A stretch of DNA of 64,000 nt from Streptomyces sp. NBC_01549 (GCF_026339955.1 NZ_JAPEPW010000001.1:2630501-2694500); one strand, 5' to 3'; shown: positions 34,986-44,853, counted from the first letter of the stretch. Translations and numbers: made by a program. Notes: generated by a model from the letters alone, not told the origin.

Positions 34986-36376
34986 GCCGCCAGCCCCCGT
35001 CCGATCGCCGTCAGCGGATGGCCCGTACCCGCCACGTCCCGTATCCCGCCACCGTCGTCGAGCAGACCGATCCGCTCCAGCCACGCCTCGAACTCCGGCG
35101 CCGGGCGCAGCCCGAGTACCTCGCGCAGGTACAACGCGTCGTGGTACGAGGCCGACTGGTAGTTGAGCATGATGTCGTCGCCTCCGGGGGTGCAGATCAC
35201 GAAGGAGGCGCCGGCGACGCCGAGCATGGTGAGCATCGTGGCGATGTCGTCGTCATCGGCGTCGGCGTGGTTGGTGTAGCAGATGTCGAGGCCCATGGGC
35301 AGGCCGAGCAGCTTGCCGCAGAAGTGGTCCTCCAGGGCCGCGCGGAGGATCTGGCGGCCGTCGTAGAGGTACTCCGGGCCGATGAAGCCGACCACCGTGT
35401 TCACGAGCAACGGTTCGTAGCGGCGGGCGACCGCGTACGCCCGTGCCTCCACCGTCTGCTGGTCCACGCCGTGGTGCGCGTCGGCGGAGAGCGCGCTGCC
35501 CTGCCCCGTCTCGAAGTACAGGGCGTTGGAGCCGACCGTGCCCCTGTCCAGCGAGCGGGCCGCCTCGTGCGCCTCGTCCAGGAGCCCCAGCGTGACCCCG
35601 AACGAGGCGTTCGCGGCCTGGGTACCGGCGATGGACTGGAAGACGAGGTCCACCGGGGCGCCGCGTTCCATCAGGTCGATGCTGGTGGTGACGTGGCACA
35701 GGACGCACGACTGGGTGGGGATGGAGTAACGGCCGATCACCCCGTCCAGGAGGTCCAGCAGGTCCCGTACCGCCTGGGGGCTGTCCGTCGCCGGGTTGAT
35801 GCCGATCACCGCGTCGCCGGAGCCGAGGAGCAGGCCGTCCAGCAGGGCCGCCGCCACGCCCGCGGGGTCGTCGGTGGGGTGGTTGGGCTGGAGGCGGGTG
35901 GCCAGGCGGCCCGGGAGGCCGATCGTGGAGCGGAAGGCGGTGACGACCCGGACCTTGCGGGCGACCGCCACCAGATCCGCGTTGCCCATCAGTTTCGACA
36001 CCGCGGCGACCATCTCCGGAGTCAGTCCGGGGGCGAGTGCGGCGAGCGCCGGCGCGTCCGCCGCGTCCGACAGCAGCCATTCGCGGAACTCTCCCACGGT
36101 GAGTCCGCGGACGGGGGCGAAGGCCGCCGCGTCATGGCTGTCCATGATGAGGCGGGTCACGTCGTCGGTCTCGTACGGGATCACCGGCTCGGCGAGGAAC
36201 CGTGCGAGCGGGACCTCGGCCAGCGCCCACCGCGCGGCGACGCGTGTCTGCGCGGAGTCGGCGGCGAGCCCGGCGAGGCGGTCGCCGGAACGCTCGGGGC
36301 TCGCGGCGGCGAGCAGCCGTGCGAGACCGGCGAAGGAGTGCGTCCGGCCGCCGAGGGTGGCGGAGTAGGTGCTCAT
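34982..36376 (-). CDS. eutB: Ethanolamine ammonia-lyase large subunit
   Basis: 464 residues, the normal length for EutB. The sequence includes GDAVIGINPATDSPQAVRDL, QSCVLCHVTTSIDLMERG, DLVFQSIAGTQAANASFGVT, YFETGQGSALSADAHHGVDQ and VGFIGPEYLYDGRQI. It binds substrate and the cobalamin cofactor in a TIM barrel. The gene is divergent from a permease likely to import ethanolamine; together with eutC it forms a minimal nitrogen/carbon scavenging unit. Confidence 0.97.
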   Translation of the reverse strand: MSTYSATLGGRTHSFAGLARLLAAASPERSGDRLAGLAADSAQTRVAARWALAEVPLARFLAEPVIPYETDDVTRLIMDSHDAAAFAPVRGLTVGEFREWLLSDAADAPALAALAPGLTPEMVAAVSKLMGNADLVAVARKVRVVTAFRSTIGLPGRLATRLQPNHPTDDPAGVAAALLDGLLLGSGDAVIGINPATDSPQAVRDLLDLLDGVIGRYSIPTQSCVLCHVTTSIDLMERGAPVDLVFQSIAGTQAANASFGVTLGLLDEAHEAARSLDRGTVGSNALYFETGQGSALSADAHHGVDQQTVEARAYAVARRYEPLLVNTVVGFIGPEYLYDGRQILRAALEDHFCGKLLGLPMGLDICYTNHADADDDDIATMLTMLGVAGASFVICTPGGDDIMLNYQSASYHDALYLREVLGLRPAPEFEAWLERIGLLDDGGGIRDVAGTGHPLTAIGRGLAA

Positions 36377-36592
36377 GCCAGGGACCGTACGGAGGGGTGT
36401 CGGGCGCGGTCCACGGTCCGGCGGAGAGTTAACAAGGACGTTCGCTCCACCCGGACTCCTAAAGGTCTGGTTGACATATATTTAACGCCCCGACCCGTGA
36501 CAGGACTCATTTCTCATGCAGCATTCCGGTTCGTAATCCACTCCGCCGCACCCAGGGTGCGGCCGGCGAGCGACACGGGAAGTGGCCACTCG
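36377..36592. promoter_or_regulatory. Divergent eutBC/permease control region
   Basis: AT-rich GTTGACATATATTTAAC at 36470-36486 stands out from the GC-rich surroundings and includes a -35-like TTGACA for the plus strand; no matching -10 at the right spacing is seen. GAGAGTTAACAAGG at 36425-36438 is a second AT-rich patch. Shared regulation of both directions is likely. Confidence 0.4.
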
Positions 36593-38113
36593 ATGGCAGT
36601 GCAAGAGGGCGTCGTCCCTGAGGCGGCGGGCACACCGGAGGCCCCCGGCGGCACAGTTCACCGGCTCAAGCCGAACGCGATCGGGCTGCTGGGCGTGGTC
36701 TTCATGGCCGTCGCGACCGCCGCCCCGATCACCGCCATGACGGGCAACGTGCCCTTCATGGTCTCCGCGGGCAACGGCATCGGCGCCCCGGCGAGCTATC
36801 TCGTCGCAATGGTCGTCCTGGCAATCTTTGCGGTCGGCTTCACCTCGATGGCGAAGCACATCACCTCCACCGGCGCCTTCTACGGCTTCATCTCCTACGG
36901 CCTCGGCCGCACCGCGGGACTCGCCTCGGGACTGCTGGCCACCTTCGCCTACGTCGTCTTCGAACCGGCCCTGATCGGTATCTTCTCGACCTTCGCCACC
37001 GGAACCCTCAAGGACCAGACGGGACTTGACGTGCCCTGGTGGGCGTTCGCGATCCTGATGCTCGCCGTCAACGCGACGGGCACGTGGTTCGGGGTGTCCG
37101 TCGCCGAGAAGCTGCTCGTCGTCCTGCTGGCCACCGAGGTGACGGTCCTGGCCGCCATGGCCGTCTCCGTCGCCCTGCACGGCGGCGGCCCGCACGGTTT
37201 CACCTTCGGCCCGGTCAACCCGGTCAACGCCTTCAAGGGGACCTCGGCGGGCCTCGGCCTCTTCTTCGCCTTCTGGTCGTGGGTCGGCTTCGAGTCGACG
37301 GCGATGTACGGCGAGGAGTCCCGCGACCCGAAGAAGATCATCCCCAAGGCGACGATGATCTCCGTCCTGGGCGTCGGCGTCTTCTACGTCTTCGTCTCCT
37401 GGATGGCCATCATCGGCAACGGCGAGAGCGAGGCCGTCACGGCCGCCTCCTCCTCGAACCCGCTCGCCCTGTTCTTCAACCCCACCGAGCGCTACGTCGG
37501 CCACTGGGCCGTCGACGTCATGCAGTGGCTGATGATCACCGGCTCGCTGGCCTGTGGCATGGCCTTCCACAACTGCGCCGCCCGTTACATGTACGCGCTG
37601 GGCCGTGAGGGCGTCCTCCCCTCGCTCCAGCGCACGATCGGACGCACCCACCCCCAGCACGGCTCCCCGCACATCGCGGGCCTTGTCCAGACGGTCGTCA
37701 GCGCCGTCCTCATCGCCGCGTTCTGGATCGCCGGGAAGGACCCGTACACCGGCACGTACGTCCTGCTCGCCATCCTCGGCACGATGGCCATCCTGGTGGT
37801 GCAGGCGGTCTGCTCCTTCGCGGTGCTGGCTTACTTCCGCAGGAACCACCCCGAGAGCAGGCACTGGTTCAGGACCTTCACCGCCCCGCTCGTCGGCGGC
37901 CTCGCGATGCTCGGCGTGGTCGTCCTGCTGGTGTCCAACATGGGCGCCGCGGCCGGCACCGAGTCCGGCTCCCTCGTTCTCAAGGCGACCCCCTGGATCG
38001 TCGCCCTGATCGCGGTGGGCGGCGTGGCCTACGCGACGTACCTCAAGCGCCGTGCACCGCAGCGGTACGCCCTGCTCGGGCGGACGGTCCTGGAGGAGAC
38101 CAAGGAGAGGTAG
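36593..38113 (+). CDS. APC-superfamily permease, probably for ethanolamine or an amine/amino acid
   Basis: 506 residues from the ATG at 36593 (MAVQEGVVPEAAGTPEAPGG) with GGGAAG upstream. About 12 membrane helices. The conserved start LKPNAIGLLGVVFMAVATAA, then PITAMTGNVPFMVSAGNGIG, and the consensus FAFWSWVGFESTAMYGEESR identify the APC amino-acid/polyamine/amine permeases. Its divergence from eutBC with only a 216-base spacer makes ethanolamine a reasonable substrate, but specificity cannot be read from the sequence. Confidence 0.88.
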   Translation: MAVQEGVVPEAAGTPEAPGGTVHRLKPNAIGLLGVVFMAVATAAPITAMTGNVPFMVSAGNGIGAPASYLVAMVVLAIFAVGFTSMAKHITSTGAFYGFISYGLGRTAGLASGLLATFAYVVFEPALIGIFSTFATGTLKDQTGLDVPWWAFAILMLAVNATGTWFGVSVAEKLLVVLLATEVTVLAAMAVSVALHGGGPHGFTFGPVNPVNAFKGTSAGLGLFFAFWSWVGFESTAMYGEESRDPKKIIPKATMISVLGVGVFYVFVSWMAIIGNGESEAVTAASSSNPLALFFNPTERYVGHWAVDVMQWLMITGSLACGMAFHNCAARYMYALGREGVLPSLQRTIGRTHPQHGSPHIAGLVQTVVSAVLIAAFWIAGKDPYTGTYVLLAILGTMAILVVQAVCSFAVLAYFRRNHPESRHWFRTFTAPLVGGLAMLGVVVLLVSNMGAAAGTESGSLVLKATPWIVALIAVGGVAYATYLKRRAPQRYALLGRTVLEETKER

Positions 38114-38130
38114 GAAAACGCCGCTTCTCT

Positions 38131-38161
38131 CTTCGGCGAGGGCTCTCAGCCCTCGCCGAAG
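38131..38161. terminator. Perfect 14-bp hairpin between permease and GbsR-type gene
   Basis: CTTCGGCGAGGGCT pairs perfectly with AGCCCTCGCCGAAG around a 3-base loop. It lies 18 bases past the permease stop and includes the last codons and stop (38146-38148) of the converging regulator, so it should terminate both transcripts. Confidence 0.8.
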
Positions 38162-38661
38162 TGCTGCTCCCGGTGGATCCGCCAGCGGTCCATCATCGAC
38201 TCCAGCTCGCCCTCCATGAACTCGAAGAAGGCAAGGGTCTCCGCGAGCCGACCGCCCGCCGGGGTGTCCGCGCCCAGGCTGGCGACGCCTTCGCGCAGCG
38301 CGTCCTCCCAGCGCTTGATGATCGCCTCACGATTGGTGAGCGCCTCATACCACTGGTCGCTGTGCACGCGGTACCGCTCACGCCTCGAACCGGGCTCCCG
38401 CTCGCGCGACACCATGTGCACCTGTGCCAGATAGCGCACCGCGCCGGAGACCGCCGCGGGGCTGATCCGCAGTTGCTCGCCCAGTTCGACCGAGGTCAGA
38501 GCGCCGGTGTCCGAGGCGAGCAGCGCCCCGAAGACCCGGGACGGCATCCGGGGCATCCCGGCCTCCACGAGTTGCGCCGCGAAGTGCTCGACGAACCGCG
38601 AGACCGCCTCCGCGTCCCGACCCATCGCCCCTACCGCTCCCACCGCCTCCGGCTCTGCCAT
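38146..38661 (-). CDS. GbsR/MarR-family transcriptional regulator
   Basis: 171 residues from an ATG at 38661. The winged-helix region is MPRMPSRVFGALLASDTGAL, then TSVELGEQLRISPAAVSGAV, YLAQVHMVSREREPGSRRER and YRVHSDQWYEA. The helical C-terminus (LAETLAFFEFMEGELESMMD) is the dimer/ligand part. It is divergent from an ABC exporter with an inverted-repeat operator between them, so it most likely represses the exporter and itself until an inducer binds. Its final codons form half of a terminator hairpin. Confidence 0.9.
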   Translation of the reverse strand: MAEPEAVGAVGAMGRDAEAVSRFVEHFAAQLVEAGMPRMPSRVFGALLASDTGALTSVELGEQLRISPAAVSGAVRYLAQVHMVSREREPGSRRERYRVHSDQWYEALTNREAIIKRWEDALREGVASLGADTPAGGRLAETLAFFEFMEGELESMMDRWRIHREQHFGEG

Positions 38662-38667
38662 CCCTCG

Positions 38668-38691
38668 ATTGTATCCGAGCGTTTATACAAT
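38668..38691. promoter_or_regulatory. Operator for the GbsR-type regulator
   Basis: ATTGTAT (38668-38674) and ATACAAT (38685-38691) are perfect inverted arms 10 bases apart, starting 7 bases from the regulator ATG. They lie in a strikingly AT-rich 75-base gap shared with the ABC exporter genes. Confidence 0.7.
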
Positions 38692-38735
38692 TCGTTAACT
38701 TCACAAATTTCTGAAAGAAGCGTACGTTCTGAAGC

Positions 38736-39689
38736 ATGACGAAGGGCAGGGCCAAGGGAATGACGAAGGCCACGACGAAGGCGATCACCGTCTCCGGGCT
38801 GCACAAGTCGTTCGGCGGGACGCACGCGCTGGACGGTCTCGACCTGGACGTCGAGGCCGGTGAGGTGCACGGCTTCCTCGGTCCGAACGGCTCCGGGAAG
38901 TCCACCACCATCCGGGTCCTGCTGGGCCTGCTGCGCGGCGACTCGGGCGCGGCGCAGGTGCTGGGTCGGGACCCCTGGGCGGACGCGGTGGAACTGCACC
39001 GCCGGGTCGCCTACGTACCCGGTGACGTCACCCTGTGGCGCAACCTCTCCGGCGGCGAGGTCATCGACCTGTACGGGCGCCTGCGCGGGGGGCTCGACCG
39101 GGCGCGGCGGACGGAACTGATCGAGCGCTTCGAACTCGACCCCACCAAGAAGGGCCGCACCTACTCCAAGGGCAACCGGCAGAAGGTCGCCCTTGTCGCC
39201 GCCTTCGCCTCGGACGTCGACCTGCTGATCCTCGACGAGCCCACGTCCGGTCTCGACCCGCTGATGGAGGGGGTCTTCCAGCGGTGTGTCGAGGAGGAAC
39301 GCGACCGCGGCCGGACCGTCCTGCTCTCCTCGCACATCCTCAGCGAGGTGGAGGAGCTGTGCGACCGCGTCAGCATCATCCGCAAGGGCCGCACCGTCGA
39401 GAGCGGCACCCTCGCGGACCTGCGCCATCTGACCCGTACCAGCGTCACCGCCGAACTCGCGGGCCCGCCCAACGGGCTGGCGCACCTGCCCGGCGTGCAC
39501 GGCCTCGACGTCCAGGGCCACCGGGTCAGGCTCCAGGTCGAGACCGACAAGCTCGACGCCGTACTGCGCTCGCTCACCGAGTCGGGCGTACGGTCGCTGA
39601 CCTCGACGCCGCCGACCCTGGAGGAGCTGTTCCTGCGGCACTACCAGGACGACGTCCGGGTGAACGGCGATGGGGCGATGGCGCGATGA
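38736..39689 (+). CDS. ABC exporter ATP-binding protein
   Basis: 317 residues; an ATG at 38736, or at 38760 after a Lys/Thr-rich leader. Walker A is [10 protein letters not shown], the Q-loop region is [20 protein letters not shown], Walker B is [15 protein letters not shown] and the switch His lies in [12 protein letters not shown]. The signature is [12 protein letters not shown] instead of LSGGQ, a known variant in DrrA-like exporters. The C-terminal 80 residues form the extra domain of this subfamily. It pairs with the overlapping permease gene (ATGA). Confidence 0.93.
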   Translation: MTKGRAKGMTKATTKAITVSGLHKSFGGTHALDGLDLDVEAGEVHGFLGPNGSGKSTTIRVLLGLLRGDSGAAQVLGRDPWADAVELHRRVAYVPGDVTLWRNLSGGEVIDLYGRLRGGLDRARRTELIERFELDPTKKGRTYSKGNRQKVALVAAFASDVDLLILDEPTSGLDPLMEGVFQRCVEEERDRGRTVLLSSHILSEVEELCDRVSIIRKGRTVESGTLADLRHLTRTSVTAELAGPPNGLAHLPGVHGLDVQGHRVRLQVETDKLDAVLRSLTESGVRSLTSTPPTLEELFLRHYQDDVRVNGDGAMAR

Positions 39690-41302
39690 CGGCCGCGACC
39701 ACTGCCGTACGGGGCGGAGTACGAGCCCGTGGTTCCCGCCAACTCGCCGGAACGGGCGCGCTGTTGAGGTTCTCCCTGCGCCGCGACCGGCTGATGATGC
39801 CGCTGTGGGTCGGCGTGATCGGCCTGCTGGTGCTGTCCATGCCGAACTCCCTGAAGTCCGTCTACGCCACCCCCGCCGAACGCGCCGACCTCGCCCGCCA
39901 GATGCTCACCAACAGCTCCCTGCGCGCCACGTACGGGCCGGTGTTCGACGACTCGCTCGGCGGACTCACCGCCTGGCGCATCGGCGGCTACGCCGGGCTG
40001 TTCGCCGGGATCATGAGCCTGCTGGTCGTCGTACGGCACACCCGCGAGGAGGAGGAGAGCGGGCGGCAGGAACTCCTCTCGTCGGCGATGGTGGGGCGCC
40101 GGGCTCCCCTGACGGCGGCGCTGCTGGCCGCCCTCGTCGCCAACGGCGTGCTCGCGCTGCTCATCGCGGGCGGGCTGGCCGGGCAGGGCGGTTCCGGTGC
40201 GCTGGCTCTCGGGCTCGGCGTCGGGGGTGTCGGCATGGTCTTCGCCACCATGGCGGCGATCGTGGCCCAGCTCACCGAGAGCGCGCGGCTCGCCAAGGGG
40301 CTGACGGGCGGGCTGCTCGGCGCCGCGTTCGTGCTGCGGGCGGCGGGCGACTCGTCGACGAACGACGGTTCGTCCGTGTTGACCTGGGTGTCGCCGCTGG
40401 GGTGGCTGGAGAACGAACGCCCGTTCGCGCAGGAGCGGTGGTGGGTGCTGCCGCTGTTCGTCGCGGCCGTGGTGATCCAGGGCGCGGTCGCCTACGCGCT
40501 CGCCGGGCGGCGCGATGTCGGGATGAGCTTCCTGCCGACCCGGCCGGGGCCCGCGCAGGGGCGGCTCGGGTCGGCCGGGGCGCTGGCCTGGCGGCTGCAG
40601 CGGGGCGCCGTGCTCGGGTGGAGCCTGGGGTTCCTCGCCGCGGGGGCCGCGTTCGGCGGGATGACGAAGGGGGCCGCCGATCTCGTCGGGAGCAACGACA
40701 AGACTCGGCAGATCATCGAGCGGATGGGCGGGCAGTCCGGGCTCACGGACGCGTTCCTCGCGGCGATGGTCGGCATGCTCGGGATGGTCGCCGCGCTCTA
40801 CGTCGTCTCGTCGGTGCTGCGTTTGCACGGTGAGGAGACCTCGCAGCGGGCGGAACCGGTGCTGGCGAACGCGGTGGGGCGGCTGCGGTGGGCCTGCGGC
40901 CACCTGGTCGTCGCCTTCGGCGGCGCGGCGCTCATCATGTCGCTGGGCGGGCTCGGACTCGGACTCGGATACGGCCATGAGCTCGGGCCCGTGCTCGGCG
41001 CCTGCCTCGTCCAGCTCGCGGCGGTCTGGACACTGGGCGGGCTGGCGGTCCTTCTGTACGGGCTCTCGCCGCGGCTGGCCCCGGGGGCCTGGGGCGCGGC
41101 CGGGGTGGCCCTGTTGCTGGGCTGGATCGGCCCCGCTCTGAACGTCCCCCAGGCCGCCATGGACCTCTCCCCCTTCGGCCACCTCCCCAAGCTCCCGGGC
41201 GGGGAGATGACGTGGACGCCGGTACTGACCCTGACGGCGATCGCCGTGGCCCTGACCGCCACAGGGCTGGCGGCGTTGCGACGCCGGGACATGAGCACCT
41301 GA
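39686..41302 (+). CDS. ABC exporter membrane subunit
   Basis: 538 residues from an ATG at 39686. About 12 membrane helices in two six-helix halves, with a large loop after the first helix ([20 protein letters not shown]) and a cytoplasmic [20 protein letters not shown] motif typical of multidrug/anthracycline-type permeases that work with DrrA-like ATPases. The substrate is unknown; control by the divergent GbsR-type gene suggests an inducible toxic or osmotic compound. Confidence 0.9.
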   Translation: MTAATTAVRGGVRARGSRQLAGTGALLRFSLRRDRLMMPLWVGVIGLLVLSMPNSLKSVYATPAERADLARQMLTNSSLRATYGPVFDDSLGGLTAWRIGGYAGLFAGIMSLLVVVRHTREEEESGRQELLSSAMVGRRAPLTAALLAALVANGVLALLIAGGLAGQGGSGALALGLGVGGVGMVFATMAAIVAQLTESARLAKGLTGGLLGAAFVLRAAGDSSTNDGSSVLTWVSPLGWLENERPFAQERWWVLPLFVAAVVIQGAVAYALAGRRDVGMSFLPTRPGPAQGRLGSAGALAWRLQRGAVLGWSLGFLAAGAAFGGMTKGAADLVGSNDKTRQIIERMGGQSGLTDAFLAAMVGMLGMVAALYVVSSVLRLHGEETSQRAEPVLANAVGRLRWACGHLVVAFGGAALIMSLGGLGLGLGYGHELGPVLGACLVQLAAVWTLGGLAVLLYGLSPRLAPGAWGAAGVALLLGWIGPALNVPQAAMDLSPFGHLPKLPGGEMTWTPVLTLTAIAVALTATGLAALRRRDMST

Positions 41303-41341
41303 CGGCCGCCGCACCGGGACTGTGGGCCCTCGGCCAACGGG

Positions 41342-42616
41342 TCAGAGCACGACGCTGAGCCCCTCGAGCCCCCGGATCACGAAGTTCGGCTTGCGCTCCG
41401 GCTCCGCGGCGAGGGCGAGCGTCGGCGCCTTCTCCAACAAAGCGCCCATGGACGCCGTCAGCTCGAGACGGGCCAGCGGGGCGCCGATGCAGTAGTGGAT
41501 ACCGGCGCTGAAGGAGATGTGGGGGTTGTCCGAGCGGGAGAGGTCCAGCTTCTCCGGGGACGCGAAGACCTTCGGGTCGTGGTTGGCGGAACCGAAGAGC
41601 AGGGCGATCTCCGCGCCCCGGGGAACGGTCGTGCCGTCGATCTCGATGTCGTCCAGAACCCACCGCTCGAAGAGCTGGAGCGGGGTGTCGTAGCGCATCA
41701 GCTCCTCCACCGCCGTGGGGATCAGCGAGCGGTCACCGCGCAGGGCCGCCAGCTGACCGGGGTTACGGAACAACGCCCACCACCCGTTCACCGTGGCGTT
41801 CACCGTCGCCTCGTGCCCCGCGTTCAGCAGCAGGACGCAGGTGGAGATCATCTCCTGCTCGGTCAGGCGGTCCCCCTCGTCGTGCGCGGCGATGAGCCCC
41901 GAGATCAGGTCGTCGCCGGGCTCCTCGCGGCGCGTCGCGATCAGCTCCCGGAGGTACTCCGTGAACTCCACCGACGCCCGGACCGCCTTCGTCGCCGTCT
42001 CCTCGGAAGGGTTCAGCTCGTACATCCCGCAGATGTCCGCCGACCACGGCCTGAGCGGCGCCCGGTCGGACTCCGGGATGCCCAGCATCTCGGCGATCAC
42101 GGCCACCGGGAGCGGCTCGGCGACATCGGTGAGCAGATCACCGCCGCCGGCCGCCACCAGCTCGGCGACCAGCTCGTTCGCCAGCCGGTCCACATACGGC
42201 CTGAGCTGTTCGACCGTGCGCGGCGTGAACGCCTTGGAGACCAGCCGTCGGATCCGCGTGTGGTCCGGCGGCTCCAGGTCCAGCATTCCGTGGTCGTTGA
42301 GGACATGGAACGGCTCGTGCTCGGGCGGAGGCGCCGTCCGCCCGAAGTCCTCGTGAGTGAAACGGTGCTGGTAGGTCCGTCCCAGGCGCCGGTCCCGCAG
42401 CAGCGCCGACACGTCCGCGTGGTGCGGGACCAGCCACTGGTCGGTGGGCTCGTAGTAATGCACCCGGCCGCGCTCGCGCAGCTCCGCGTACGCGGGGTAC
42501 GGGTTCGCCACGAACTCCGGGTTCCAGGGATCGAAGGCCGACGGTGTCTGCGGGGACTGCGAAGACCGCGGGGACTGCGGGGACTGCGAGGACTGCGGGG
42601 TGTGCGAGGCTGCCAT
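41342..42616 (-). CDS. Cytochrome P450 (CYP107-like)
   Basis: 424 residues. The N-terminal 25 residues are a Ser/Gln/Pro repeat (HTPQSSQSPQSPRSSQSPQT) encoded by short DNA repeats and probably not structural. The I-helix oxygen motif is LLLNAGHEATVNATVNGWWA, the ExxR motif is EELMRYDTPLQLFER, and the heme-ligand loop is FSAGIHYCIGAPLAR with Cys about 376. It needs an external ferredoxin and reductase; none is adjacent, although a fused ferredoxin-reductase gene lies 10 kb away. The substrate is unknown. Confidence 0.93.
   Translation of the reverse strand: MAASHTPQSSQSPQSPRSSQSPQTPSAFDPWNPEFVANPYPAYAELRERGRVHYYEPTDQWLVPHHADVSALLRDRRLGRTYQHRFTHEDFGRTAPPPEHEPFHVLNDHGMLDLEPPDHTRIRRLVSKAFTPRTVEQLRPYVDRLANELVAELVAAGGGDLLTDVAEPLPVAVIAEMLGIPESDRAPLRPWSADICGMYELNPSEETATKAVRASVEFTEYLRELIATRREEPGDDLISGLIAAHDEGDRLTEQEMISTCVLLLNAGHEATVNATVNGWWALFRNPGQLAALRGDRSLIPTAVEELMRYDTPLQLFERWVLDDIEIDGTTVPRGAEIALLFGSANHDPKVFASPEKLDLSRSDNPHISFSAGIHYCIGAPLARLELTASMGALLEKAPTLALAAEPERKPNFVIRGLEGLSVVL
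42549..42604. repeat. 9-bp repeats encoding the P450 N-terminus
   Basis: Several near-identical units of GGACTGCGR occur in tandem and encode the SQSPQSP-type leader of the P450. Confidence 0.75.
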
Positions 42617-42721
42617 GGGCGGACGCTAACCCGACTCCGCCCCGCTGAACAGGGGTGTCCCGGCGAGCGGACCGACGGCGGGGACCCCCGTACCCCGCCG
42701 TCGGCATGTGAGTCACCCGGG

Positions 42722-43396
42722 TCACCTGGGTGTGATCAGCCGCGCCTCGTACGCGAACACCGCGGCCTGGGTGCGGTCCCGCAGACCCAGCTTCACCAGG
42801 ATCCGGCTCACATGGGTCTTGATCGTGGACTCGGCCACGAACAGCCGCGAGGCGATCTCCGCGTTCGACAGTCCCTGGGCGATCAGGACCAGCACCTCCG
42901 TCTCCCGCTCGGCCAGGTCGCCGTAGGCCGCCTGCGCCGTGGCCGAGAGCCGTGGGGCGTCCGCGAGCTTGGAGAACTCGGTGATCAGCCGCTTGGTGAC
43001 CGAGGGCGCGAGCAACGCCTCCCCGGCCGCCACCACCCGCACCCCGTCGGCGAGTTGGCGCGCCGAGGCGTCCTTGAGCAGAAAGCCGGAGGCTCCCGCG
43101 CGCAGCGCCTGGTACACGTACTCGTCGAGGTCGAAGGTGGTCAGCACCAGCACCTTCGCGGCGCTGTCCGCGGCGACGATCTCCCGGGTCGCCTCGATGC
43201 CGTTCATCTCCGGCATGCGGATGTCCATCAGCACGACGTCCGGAGCGAGCTCACGGACCCGCTCGACCGCGTCCCGGCCGTTGACCGCCTCGCCGACCAC
43301 CTCGATGTCCGGCATCGCGCCGAGCAGCACCGAGAAGCCCTCGCGGACCATCACCTGGTCGTCCGCTATCAGGACGCGGATGGTGCCGTTCGTCAT
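42722..43396 (-). CDS. NarL/LuxR-family response regulator
   Basis: 224 residues. The receiver domain has the acidic pair in VLIADDQVMV, phosphorylation Asp about 56 in PDVVLMDIRMPEMNG, Thr in LVLTTFDLDEYVY and Lys in FLLKDAS. The C-terminal helix-turn-helix is TEVLVLIAQGLSNAEIASRL, then FVAESTIKTHVSRILVKLGL. Its ATG overlaps the stop of the sensor-kinase gene by 4 bases, so the two form a cognate pair. Confidence 0.95.
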   Translation of the reverse strand: MTNGTIRVLIADDQVMVREGFSVLLGAMPDIEVVGEAVNGRDAVERVRELAPDVVLMDIRMPEMNGIEATREIVAADSAAKVLVLTTFDLDEYVYQALRAGASGFLLKDASARQLADGVRVVAAGEALLAPSVTKRLITEFSKLADAPRLSATAQAAYGDLAERETEVLVLIAQGLSNAEIASRLFVAESTIKTHVSRILVKLGLRDRTQAAVFAYEARLITPR

Positions 43397-44742
43397 CCGG
43401 ATTCCTCCGCAGCCCTCAGTGGCACCGGCAGGAAGACCGTCACCTCGTATCCCCCGTCGCCCGTCTCTCCCGTCGTCATCTCACCGTCCAGCATCGTGAC
43501 CCGCTCGCGCATCCCGGTGATGCCGTGCCCCGCGCCATGGGTGGACTTCACCAGGGTGGTGCTCCGCGCGGGGCCGTTGACTATCCGCAGGCCGAGACCG
43601 CCGAGAACGTAGCCGATCTCGACGCGGGCCGTCGCGCCGGGTGCGTGCCGCAGGGTGTTGCTCAGCGCCTCCTGAACGATGCGGTACGCCGACAGCTCCA
43701 CGCCCTGCGGGAGTTCACGCACCGCACCCGTGACCGTCTTCTCCACGCTCAGGCCCGCCTCCCGCACATTGGCGAGGAGCGCGCCCAGGTCGGCGAGGGT
43801 GGGCTGCGGGGCGTCCGGAGCCTCGTAGTCCGCGGCCCTCACGACACCGAGGACACGGCGCAGCTCGGTGAGCGCCGCCACCGCGTTCTCCCGGATGGTG
43901 ACGAAGGCCTGCTCCAACTCGGGCGGCGGGTTCTCCACCCGGTAGGGGGCGGCCTCCGCCTGGATGGCGACCACCGACATGTGGTGGGCGACCACGTCGT
44001 GCAGCTCGCGGGCGATCGTGGTGCGCTCCTCCAGGAGGGTGCGCTTGGAGCGCTCCTGCGCCGTCTCCGACTGGTGGGCGGTCACCTCCTGCTCCGCCGC
44101 GCGGCGTATGTGCAGGACGGTGACGACCAGGAGGACCAGGGCGGAGAGGAACAGCAGCGGCGCCGTGTTGGTCCCGATGTGCCCGGCGCCGAAGAGGGAC
44201 TCGGACATGAACCCGTACCCCGCGGTCAGCGCCCACATCCAGGCGGCGGTGCGCGGCCCGGTCCGCAGCGCCACGATCGTCAGCACCACCAGGTGGGTGA
44301 TGAAGGCACCCGGCGGCCAGGGCCAGTTGCCCCAGCTGCCGCTGAACACGGCCGCGAACGGTGTCGCCGCCATGGAGAACCAGAAGGCTCCGACCGGCCG
44401 GACGAGCGTCAGCAGGACCGGGAGCAGCGCGAGGAGGCCGGGCACCAGACTCCCGATGCCGGGGGCGCCTTCGTTCGCGGTGCTCGCGACGGCCATCGCG
44501 AGCAGTCCGCACGCCGCGATCACGGCGTGCGGAGTCCAGACCGCGTACTCCCTGACGCGCTCGGGGAGGCGTCGGGCGAGCGGACCGTCCACCCGCATCC
44601 GCGGCAACGGACGGTAGGCGAAGGCATCGTGGAACAGGTCCTGCCGCAGCCCGCGCAGGGCGTCCGCGGCCAGCCGGAACTCCGGGCTGCGTGGCTTGGC
44701 TCCGCCGGGCGGCGTCATCTGCATCTGGGTCGTCTCGGTCAC
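43393..44742 (-). CDS. Sensor histidine kinase (HisKA_3 type)
   Basis: 449 residues from a GTG at 44742; a TTG at 44748 is the alternative. About five membrane helices between residues 65 and 205, no large extracellular domain. The dimerisation/phosphotransfer helix carries ERTTIARELHDVVAHHMSVV with the phospho-His, and the ATPase domain has LSAYRIVQEALSNTLRHA and GAGHGITGMRERVTML. It phosphorylates the overlapping response regulator. The membrane-only sensor suggests detection of a membrane or envelope state. A -10-like TACCGT lies 7 bases before the GTG with no ribosome-binding site, so the message may be leaderless. Confidence 0.93.
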   Translation of the reverse strand: MTETTQMQMTPPGGAKPRSPEFRLAADALRGLRQDLFHDAFAYRPLPRMRVDGPLARRLPERVREYAVWTPHAVIAACGLLAMAVASTANEGAPGIGSLVPGLLALLPVLLTLVRPVGAFWFSMAATPFAAVFSGSWGNWPWPPGAFITHLVVLTIVALRTGPRTAAWMWALTAGYGFMSESLFGAGHIGTNTAPLLFLSALVLLVVTVLHIRRAAEQEVTAHQSETAQERSKRTLLEERTTIARELHDVVAHHMSVVAIQAEAAPYRVENPPPELEQAFVTIRENAVAALTELRRVLGVVRAADYEAPDAPQPTLADLGALLANVREAGLSVEKTVTGAVRELPQGVELSAYRIVQEALSNTLRHAPGATARVEIGYVLGGLGLRIVNGPARSTTLVKSTHGAGHGITGMRERVTMLDGEMTTGETGDGGYEVTVFLPVPLRAAEESG

Positions 44743-44808
44743 GTTCAAAACGGTAGGCCGCCTGCCGGGTCGCGGTCGTCACCAGTGAGAAGGGTCCTGC
44801 GGAATCCG

Positions 44809-44836
44809 TCTCAAGTACTACGGGTATCCCCCGGGA
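44809..44836. promoter_or_regulatory. Shared motif upstream of the kinase operon, copy A
   Basis: TCTCAAGTACTACGGGTAT followed by CCCCCGGGA lies about 70 bases before the kinase start. A near-identical copy precedes the split hydrolase gene at about 48437. It is probably a regulator-binding or promoter element. Confidence 0.55.
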
Positions 44837-44853
44837 GGGAACGGGTGGCGGGC

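Noticed and set aside
34961..36592. Upstream extension of the permease frame by 544 codons
   Set aside because: It runs antisense through eutB and has no family resemblance; the permease start at 36593 fits the family.
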